Positions 58,705-64,000 of a DNA stretch of 64,000 nt are shown here, piece by piece (the stretch's first letter is position 1; each line of letters opens with the position of its first letter). The DNA is taken from assembly GCF_014650815.1 (NCBI RefSeq), contig NZ_BMVR01000017.1:62001-126000 (forward strand), read 5' to 3'. Source of the stretch: Streptomyces flavofungini. GTDB taxonomy: Bacteria > Actinomycetota > Actinomycetes > Streptomycetales > Streptomycetaceae. The notes under the pieces were generated by a model. The model did no database searches. It saw nothing but the letters and a program-made list of their open reading frames with translations, and had not been told where the DNA came from. The translations under genes and the position numbers were made by a program.

Positions 58705-59820
58705 TTGTTCGTTTTCGTTTGTGCGCGGTGTGATGCCGAGCTGACCGTCCCCTTGTCCCAGGTCGCCCTTCCGGCCCACGCCCGTCAGACGTACGGGAAC
58801 GGAGTCCAGCTTCCGGTGCTCATGGAGTCAGGGACGTTTGCCGTGGACCCGGCCCCCTGGGGAGGGCCGTGGCGGATGTGGGACGAGATCGATCCGGGCG
58901 AGGCGGAGGCGCGCGGCATCTACGCGCCGGTCCACGCCCTGTCCGACAGCACGCCCGGGGCGATTGTCATCGCGCCCGGAGATATTCGCGGAACCCGGCT
59001 GATCCCCGAGAAGCGCGGCGGTGCCTGCTGTGGCCTCGACGGGGCCGACGGGCCCAACATGGCCTGCGAGGCATGCGGCCTGCCCGTGGCCACCAGGGTC
59101 GACGACTGCTCACTCTGGCAGGCGGCGCGGCTCAGCTCAGACGCCGTGCGCCGCGTTCTCGTCGACGGTGTCCACGCCGCGCCGTTCTCCTGGGCGGAGC
59201 TGGCGGAGCTGGCGGAGAAGGGGGAGAGCACGCCCCCGCTCGAGCCGATTGCCACATGGGGAGGACGGGTTGGGTCCAGCTACTACTGGTCGTGGAGTCC
59301 GCAGTGGGAGGCGGCAGCCGGACAGGCGCTCGCCCACCTGCTAGTGGCCGCCGAAGGGCAGCCGGTCAAGGTCCCCGACGGTCTGACCACGGACGTATTC
59401 CAACGCGCGCTCGACGCCCTGCTGCCCGCAGGCCCGCCAACGCGGCGCGCCGTCCTGGCTGGACCGGGAGAACCCGCCCCCGACGCGGGCGTTGACATCC
59501 TCCTCGTACCGGTCCATCCCCAGACGGGTCAGACCTGGGCTCCCACCGGCCCGGCTGCAGCGGCATACCCGGTGCCCCTGCCGCTGGGGGTGTGGCGGTG
59601 GCTGGTCTCTCCCCAGCTGTACTTGCCGGTTCCCGCGTCGGGCGGCATACCTCAAGACGTCCTCCGCGACGACCCGCTCCCGCCGCGCCCCAACTACCTG
59701 TTCAGGGTGGACCGGAGAACGTTCCAGCACACCTTGGTCCGGCTACCGGCCGTTCGCAGCCCGTGGATGCGCACGATCCTCGAGAACCTCACGCAGGACA
59801 GATCGGCCGACATCTTCTGA
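58705..59820 (+). CDS. Cys-rich (zinc-ribbon-like) protein of unknown function
   Basis: This 371-residue protein begins LFVFVCARCDAELTVPLSQV, a CxxC knuckle. A second Cys group follows (GGACCGLDGADGPNMACEAC then GLPVATRVDDCSLWQAARL), so a bound zinc is likely. The middle holds a Trp/Tyr-rich segment SSYYWSWSPQWEAAAGQALA. The TTG at 58705 is preferred because GGAGGGG (58695-58701) is just upstream and the Cys motif then lies at the start. An ATG at 58636 opens a longer frame. The family is common in Streptomyces and unassigned. Confidence 0.65.
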   Translation: MFVFVCARCDAELTVPLSQVALPAHARQTYGNGVQLPVLMESGTFAVDPAPWGGPWRMWDEIDPGEAEARGIYAPVHALSDSTPGAIVIAPGDIRGTRLIPEKRGGACCGLDGADGPNMACEACGLPVATRVDDCSLWQAARLSSDAVRRVLVDGVHAAPFSWAELAELAEKGESTPPLEPIATWGGRVGSSYYWSWSPQWEAAAGQALAHLLVAAEGQPVKVPDGLTTDVFQRALDALLPAGPPTRRAVLAGPGEPAPDAGVDILLVPVHPQTGQTWAPTGPAAAAYPVPLPLGVWRWLVSPQLYLPVPASGGIPQDVLRDDPLPPRPNYLFRVDRRTFQHTLVRLPAVRSPWMRTILENLTQDRSADIF

Positions 59821-59836
59821 TCGGCCGACATCTTCT
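59801..59836. repeat. Tandem 18-base duplication at a gene's 3' end
   Basis: GATCGGCCGACATCTTCT occurs at 59801-59818 and again immediately at 59819-59836. The first copy encodes the last residues (RSADIF, less one base) and the junction with the second creates the TGA stop. It parallels the 20-base duplication at 35381. Confidence 0.8.
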
Positions 59837-59987
59837 GGTCGACCGGCAGGCGAACGGCGCCGGACCCTCGTACCTCCCGAAGAGGCGAACATCTGCTGTC
59901 CATGCTCGGATCGGGCAAGATTTTCGTGAGGTGTTCACGGCCGCTGGGCGCGCGCCCTCCCGGGGGTGGTCACCCGCTGGGTCTGGG

Positions 59988-60710
59988 CTACTGGCCGAGT
60001 TCGACGTGCAGGTGATTGTCGTGGCCGGCGAAGTGGCGTACGCCGGTGACCTCCGCGTCATTGAACAGGATTCTGCGGACCGACCCCTGGGCGAGGAGGG
60101 CTTCGACCAGGGTGCGGGTGCCCTCCCGGCTGTAGCGGGAGTCGCCGAGGGACACGGGGCCGCGGGCATTGTCGGTCCGAAGCGGGCGCAGGTCGACGTG
60201 CCGGCCGGCGCGGTGAGTGGTGTGCGGGGGCATCTGGCCGCCCTGCTGGAAACTGATGTCGCCGGCGCCGAACTCGAGTCCCACCCTGTGCAGGGCGGCA
60301 GCCGTGGACGTCAGCAGTTGCAGCATGGTGTCGGTGCCGTACTGGCGCTCCGGGGCGGAGTACGCGTAGTGGCCGTTGCCGTGGCCCGGGAATGGGGAGA
60401 GGCGGAGGCCGTCGGCTGGTCCGGCGGCAGTCGCGGGGTCGCTGCGGGGTGACCTCTTCTGGTCGCGCACCTCGGCCGCGAGCCGCCGCAGGGTTTGGCC
60501 GCCGGGGTCCACCCGTCCGTCCGGGGTACGCAGGAAGGCCGCCTGATACGTGGTGATGGCCTGGCGCGTGTCCGGTCCGCACACACCGTCCACGGCCAGC
60601 CCCGCGTCCGCGGCGCGGTTGAGCAGGTCCTGCACGACGCGCACGTCATCGGGGGTGTTGGTCCCCCCGGCGCCGACCGTCGCGGAGAGGGAAGGGGCAG
60701 TTGTCGTCAT
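59988..60710 (-). CDS. Peptidoglycan-binding murein endopeptidase (MepA/M15-like), no signal peptide
   Basis: This 240-residue enzyme has an N-terminal PG_binding_1 domain (VRVVQDLLNRAADAGLAVDG, then GPDTRQAITTYQAAFLR). The metallopeptidase-like domain carries zinc-site residues: His and Asp in THRAGRHVDLRPL, and His in HFAGHDNHLHVELG. This is the MepA/LAS pattern of penicillin-insensitive endopeptidases. There is no signal peptide, unusual for a wall enzyme. Its ATG overlaps the stop of the previous gene (ATGA), so it is the last gene of the DUF2589 operon and probably acts with those proteins. GAGG precedes the ATG. Confidence 0.8.
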   Translation of the reverse strand: MTTTAPSLSATVGAGGTNTPDDVRVVQDLLNRAADAGLAVDGVCGPDTRQAITTYQAAFLRTPDGRVDPGGQTLRRLAAEVRDQKRSPRSDPATAAGPADGLRLSPFPGHGNGHYAYSAPERQYGTDTMLQLLTSTAAALHRVGLEFGAGDISFQQGGQMPPHTTHRAGRHVDLRPLRTDNARGPVSLGDSRYSREGTRTLVEALLAQGSVRRILFNDAEVTGVRHFAGHDNHLHVELGQ

Positions 60711-61345
60711 CGGGTGCCTCGGGCGGTTCGGGGTGCGGTGCGCCGGGTCGGCCGGGGTGCGGTGAGGAGGTAGCGGCACTCGCTGCCGACCGTGCGCACC
60801 TGGACGGTGCCGTCGCCGACGAGCCCGGCCAGCACCGCCTCCGCCGCCTCGATGCTGCTGCGCGCCGTGCGGGCCAGCACGGACACGGAGGCCGCCCGGC
60901 GGCCGCGGCGCTGCAGCTCGGCGAGAACGGCCGCGCGGACCGCTTCGGTCGCGGGCAGACCGGGGCCGGTGGGGCCGACCGGAGCCGCGCGGCGTCCCGT
61001 GGGGCCGGGCGCCCTCATGGCCGGGTCGGCCGGACGGGTTCCGGGGCTGCCCGGCGCATCAGGGGCGAGCGAGGCAAGGCTCCGCATCACCTCGACGTAC
61101 GGCTGGAGCATCGCGTAGATCCGCCCCGCAGTCAGCGCGATCTGCTCGAAGTCGGCCAGCGCCCGCGGGTCGAGGGGCGCATCCGTCGACCACCGCTGCG
61201 CGAGCAGCACCTCGGCCATACGCCGATAGGCGCTCCTGCCCCCGGGGAAACCGGCCGCTTCCAGCGCCCGCTCCAGATGATCGAGGGCCTGTGTCGCCGC
61301 ATCCGTGCTCTCTACGACGTGGTCCTGGTGCACCGGCCCTGTCAT
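60707..61345 (-). CDS. Operon protein with C-terminal winged-helix-like region
   Basis: This 212-residue protein has a helical N-terminal half (about 15-90, ATQALDHLERALEAAGFPGG then FEQIALTAGRIYAMLQPYVE), a Pro/Gly/Thr-rich linker (about 93-130), and a C-terminal part. The latter (AVRAAVLAELQRRGRRAASV then RSSIEAAEAVLAGLVGDGTV) resembles a winged helix. It overlaps both neighbours by four bases (ATGA at each end). I know no family. The tight coupling implies a joint role with the DUF2589 proteins and endopeptidase. Confidence 0.7.
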   Translation of the reverse strand: MTGPVHQDHVVESTDAATQALDHLERALEAAGFPGGRSAYRRMAEVLLAQRWSTDAPLDPRALADFEQIALTAGRIYAMLQPYVEVMRSLASLAPDAPGSPGTRPADPAMRAPGPTGRRAAPVGPTGPGLPATEAVRAAVLAELQRRGRRAASVSVLARTARSSIEAAEAVLAGLVGDGTVQVRTVGSECRYLLTAPRPTRRTAPRTARGTR

Positions 61346-61890
61346 GACCGCTCATCCTCCGCGGGCCGCGCGGCTGTGAGTTCCGTCAGATCGAGCAGTC
61401 GTTCAAGGCCGAGCGGCAGTTGTGTGCTCTCCACCGTGACCTCCACCTCGATGCCCGCTGTCTCCCGGGTCTCCCGGGTCGTCCGGGTCCGGGGGACGAA
61501 GCCCTTGAGGATCACCTGCTGCGGTGCCAGGCCGCCCAGCGGCTGCCGCACACCCCGCTCGCCGTCGGCCGGCTTCTCGACCGTCGTCTCCGTGATGTCG
61601 TAGCGGAAGGACACCTTGGAACTGCGCACGGTCAGTGTCGGGATCGCCACCAGGGCCAGCAGCGGCACCTCCAGGACGAACTCGGCGGGCTGCTGGTTCT
61701 CGTCGAGCCTGGTGTACCGGACGCTCACGGTACGGAAGCGCTCCTCGCCGTCGTCGCCGCGGAGCAGGCCTATCTGTTCGACCAGCGCCAGCGTGCTCGC
61801 CGTCGCCTCGCGCTGGCCGTTGACAACCGCCGCGAGCAGGGCGCCGAGAAGCTGGTCCAGTCCGAGGGAGGTCAGGTCGCGAATGGGCAT
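61342..61890 (-). CDS. DUF2589-family protein B
   Basis: This 182-residue protein has an N-terminal amphipathic helix (LGLDQLLGALLAAVVNGQRE). A strand-rich core follows (FRTVSVRYTRLDENQQPAEF, then LEVPLLALVAIPTLTVRSSK and VSFRYDITETTVEK). It matches protein A (62624) segment by segment: the SVxxxYT strand, the VPxLAxxxIPxLxV strand pair, and the Leu-rich C-terminal helix. DUF2589 has no known function. It lies three bases after one gene and overlaps the next by four, so all are co-translated. Confidence 0.75.
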   Translation of the reverse strand: MPIRDLTSLGLDQLLGALLAAVVNGQREATASTLALVEQIGLLRGDDGEERFRTVSVRYTRLDENQQPAEFVLEVPLLALVAIPTLTVRSSKVSFRYDITETTVEKPADGERGVRQPLGGLAPQQVILKGFVPRTRTTRETRETAGIEVEVTVESTQLPLGLERLLDLTELTAARPAEDERS

Positions 61891-61893
61891 GTC

Positions 61894-62607
61894 TCAGGGC
61901 TCCGTTCGAGTGGCGAGATCGACGAACTCCTCGACGTCGGCCAGCGCGACGGTCAGTTCGACCTGCTGCAGCGTCTCCGCAGCCCGCTCCTGCAGCCGGT
62001 CCGCACTCACCTCGACCTCCACACGGGAGCGCAACGCCTGCTCAGCCGCAGCCCATTGACGTACCCGCTCGGCGAACGGGCCTGCCCGCAGGGCGAGCTC
62101 ACGCTGCACCTCCTCCTCCCAGCGGATTCTGGCGAGCCGTGCCCGTGCCGCGGGCGGGAGGCCGTCCACCTGCTCGGCCACCTGCACCAGCGTCGAGTCG
62201 ACCAGCGGGGCGGTGTCGCCGTCCACCGCACGGTCCAGCTCGCGCTCACCGACACCGACCGGGTTCCTGCGCACCGCGTCCTGAAGCAGCCGGACCACCT
62301 CGTCCAGTCCGGCGTCCGGATGGCTGGTGCTCAGCCGCGGCAGCACCTGGTCCCGGACGATGGCGTTCCACACCCGGCTCGCCCGGACCCGGTCCGGCCG
62401 CGATGGTTCGGGCACCTCGACTCCTGTGACCAGAAACCGAAGCCGCACCGTCAGGTCCGCCACGGCCACCCGCGGCACGGAGAACGACGCCAGCACCGGG
62501 TCCTCGCGGTACGCCTCCAGAGCCTGTGCGGTGAGCGCGTCGGCGGCCAACCGCGCCCGCAGCACGTCGGTGAGCAGACCCCCGAGCACTTCTCCCAGCC
62601 TGGGCAC
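61894..62607 (-). CDS. Helical operon protein with DUF2589-like layout
   Basis: This 237-residue protein has an N-terminal helix (LGEVLGGLLTDVLRARLAAD) and then a strand pair (FSVPRVAVADLTVRLRFLVT). This follows the same order as the two DUF2589 proteins, suggesting a diverged third member. The rest is long alpha-helix, with ARARLARIRWEEEVQRELAL and VEVEVSADRLQERAAETLQQ, capable of coiled coil. It sits 16 bases after protein A and three before protein B. No family was recognised. Confidence 0.65.
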   Translation of the reverse strand: MPRLGEVLGGLLTDVLRARLAADALTAQALEAYREDPVLASFSVPRVAVADLTVRLRFLVTGVEVPEPSRPDRVRASRVWNAIVRDQVLPRLSTSHPDAGLDEVVRLLQDAVRRNPVGVGERELDRAVDGDTAPLVDSTLVQVAEQVDGLPPAARARLARIRWEEEVQRELALRAGPFAERVRQWAAAEQALRSRVEVEVSADRLQERAAETLQQVELTVALADVEEFVDLATRTEP

Positions 62608-62623
62608 TCCCCGCCTCCCGCAG

Positions 62624-63250
62624 CTACGCCGGAGCCTCGGGCTTCGGCTGCTCCTGGATGGCCTGTTCGAGGATGTCGAGCATGCGGGAGAGACCCGCAG
62701 GCATCTCGTCCTGGGTGGCCCGGACGTGGATCTGCATCGCGTACTCGCGCTGCTGCCGTTCGGTGCTGCTCGACTTCTGGTTGTACGTCGCCGACACGCG
62801 GGCTTCCATCTTGATCGGGCTCCAGAAGGAGCTGTAGCTGCCTTTGACCTGCGAGTCGAGCTTGAACGCCGAACTCGTCTTCCGCTCGACCGAGTCGGTC
62901 AGCTTGGCGTTGAAGTCGATGGTTATCTCATCGATCCTGATGTAGGGGATCGGGGTGATCGCCAGGAAGGGCACCGTCAGCGAGAACTGCTCGGGAGCCT
63001 CGTTCTCGCCCTTCTTCGTATAGCTGAAGGTCACCGACCGCAGTTCGCCGGCGTCCGCGTCCTTGTCGACGTCGGTGAAGACCAGGTCCTGATCGTCATC
63101 TCCGAAGGCCGGCTGCTTGAAACCGACTTTGTGGATGAACTCGATCGTTGACTGCGCCGCGAGCGCCTGGGCCTCGACGGCGGCCTTCAAAGGGGCGCCG
63201 ATGAGCTGGGAGAAGGGAATTTGCTGGAGTTCTTCGACCGCGCGTGACAT
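62624..63250 (-). CDS. DUF2589-family protein A
   Basis: This 208-residue protein begins SRAVEELQQIPFSQLIGAPL, continues AAQSTIEFIHKVGFKQPAFG and has the family core LRSVTFSYTKKGENEAPEQF then LTVPFLAITPIPYIRIDEIT. It ends with a Leu-rich helix (GLSRMLDILEQAIQEQ). No signal peptide or membrane segment. The ATG follows AGGGGG on the coding strand. It is the first gene of the five-gene operon running to 59988. A TTGACG about 70 bases upstream with a poor -10 may be the promoter. The family's function is unknown. Confidence 0.8.
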   Translation of the reverse strand: MSRAVEELQQIPFSQLIGAPLKAAVEAQALAAQSTIEFIHKVGFKQPAFGDDDQDLVFTDVDKDADAGELRSVTFSYTKKGENEAPEQFSLTVPFLAITPIPYIRIDEITIDFNAKLTDSVERKTSSAFKLDSQVKGSYSSFWSPIKMEARVSATYNQKSSSTERQQREYAMQIHVRATQDEMPAGLSRMLDILEQAIQEQPKPEAPA

Positions 63251-63685
63251 GGCAATCCCCCTGCTCTGCGGTACCGCCCGAGTGGGCACGGTCCATGCAA
63301 GGACTGGGGGCGACCGCCGTCAAGGCGGACCGAGCGCCTCCCCGGTCAAACAGAAGTACTGCGCTGGAACTGTTCGATGCATCTGGCGTAACGCGTGCGA
63401 GCAGACCCGGGCGAGCGGCTCCGCAGAGCCGGTGCCGTTGCCGCACCGTCCTCGTCACAGCCAAGATCGAGCCAGAGGGCCTGACGGAGAGCTCCCCCTA
63501 CCTGACCGAGCACATGACGGGGTCGGGTGAACGCTCCATCCACGGCCCCTGGGCTCAGGACGCGCCGGCCATCACGATCAAGGTTGTTCCCCGCCCCGCA
63601 CGTGCGCATACAGAGGAACGATCCGTCTTCCTGGGGGGACGCCGTCGTCTGATCACTCCCGCACACGGGTATGGGTGGCGCAAGG
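63251..63685. other. Intergenic region upstream of the DUF2589 operon
   Basis: About 435 bases containing the promoter region of the DUF2589 operon and a possible transposase scrap on the plus strand (63463-63560). No intact gene was found. Confidence 0.5.
63463..63560 (+). pseudogene. Possible transposase C-terminal scrap
   Basis: The plus strand reads AKIEPEGLTESSPYLTEHMTG, which recalls the LSPYxTEHxxRFG segment near the end of Tn3-type transposases. The match covers one motif only and is uncertain. Confidence 0.25.
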
Positions 63686-64000
63686 TCAGGCGCGGTTCCA
63701 GTTCCCGCAGTGCGTGGGCGAGGGGTTGGAGATCCGGCGGACGCAGACCATGAGTTGGTCGTGCTTGTTGTAGAGGATGCCGGTGCGTGCCGCGTAGCCG
63801 CCGTCCGCCAACGCGTCGACCTTCATCCAGTCGGCGAACCCGTACTTGTCGCTGACCAGCGCGATTTCCGTGTCCTTGCGGGAGGTGCGGACGAATCCGA
63901 AGGTCTTGATGGCCTCGCCTTCGTCCATGCGGATGCGCATGACCGCTTTGGTGTGGTTGCCGACCTTCACGGTGGTTCCGGGGACGTCGGGTCCGGCGCC
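63686..64000 (-). CDS. C-terminal part of a protein continuing past the window end
   Basis: At least 104 residues are visible. The frame stays open to base 64000 (GAGPDVPGTTVKVGNHTKAV upstream of the first internal GTG), so the start lies outside. The visible part is mixed and small: MRIRMDEGEAIKTFGFVRTS, SDKYGFADWMKVDALADGGY, and two Cys (LMVCVRR, THCGNW) that suggest an exported, disulfide-bonded product. The family is unknown. Confidence 0.5.
   Translation of the reverse strand, partial: GAGPDVPGTTVKVGNHTKAVMRIRMDEGEAIKTFGFVRTSRKDTEIALVSDKYGFADWMKVDALADGGYAARTGILYNKHDQLMVCVRRISNPSPTHCGNWNRA

Noticed and set aside
1..64000. CRISPR array, tRNA, rRNA or secondary-metabolite cluster
   Set aside because: No regularly spaced repeats of the right size, no tRNA-like cloverleaf I could support, and no polyketide or peptide synthetase motifs were found.

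Overview
The window looks like chromosomal DNA of a Streptomyces or close relative. It has very high G+C with strong third-position G/C bias, many GTG/TTG starts and possible leaderless genes, long-stem terminators without U-tracts, and families typical of that genus: AfsR/SARP regulator, XRE-STAND-WD40 protein, ECF41 sigma factor, DUF6086, DUF6461, DUF7691 and a Tat-exported cholesterol oxidase. The density of regulator/target pairs, pseudogenes and decayed transposases suggests an accessory chromosome arm. No rRNA, tRNA, CRISPR array, complete insertion sequence or biosynthetic cluster was seen.

Layout. 0-15 kb: AfsR-like STAND regulator, TetR-DrrA-DrrB exporter operon, MarR/RidA divergent pair with two palindromes, cholesterol oxidase, TetR/NADP-oxidoreductase pair, OsmC peroxiredoxin, an orphan solute-binding-fold protein and membrane proteins. 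15-21 kb: a two-component system divergent from a ferric-reductase-like flavoprotein, an FMN-binding lipoprotein-like protein and ApbE, which together look like a flavin-based electron export module. 21-24.5 kb: rhamnose locus reduced to a scar (rhaB tail fused to the tail of the sugar-binding gene, LacI regulator retained), then an arsenic locus with ArsI and ArsR intact, arsC broken and no efflux gene. 24.7-35 kb: orphan LuxR regulator with FG-GAP lipoprotein, MMPL exporter with TetR, serine hydrolase, SARP remnant, WYL regulator with a long palindrome.

35-46 kb: 1332-residue XRE-STAND-WD40 protein, secreted protein, quinone-type oxidoreductase, a convergent pair of paralogous hydrolases, TetR with a flavin amine oxidase, and a secreted peptidoglycan-binding protein. 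46-48.5 kb: an ECF41 sigma gene that has lost its C-terminal regulatory domain, divergent from a carboxymuconolactone-decarboxylase-family gene, with matching promoters arranged as an inverted repeat. 48-58 kb: methyltransferase, GNATs, DinB protein, TetR with a VOC-cupin fusion, HxlR with hydrolase, and several pseudogenes, transposase debris and repeats.

58-64 kb: DUF6086 and zinc-ribbon-like proteins, then a tight five-gene operon (63250 down to 59988) of two DUF2589 proteins, a third protein of similar architecture, a winged-helix-like protein and a murein endopeptidase without signal peptide. This operon is the best candidate for an undescribed system. Gene starts given here often differ from the longest open frame because ribosome-binding sites or operators decide them.
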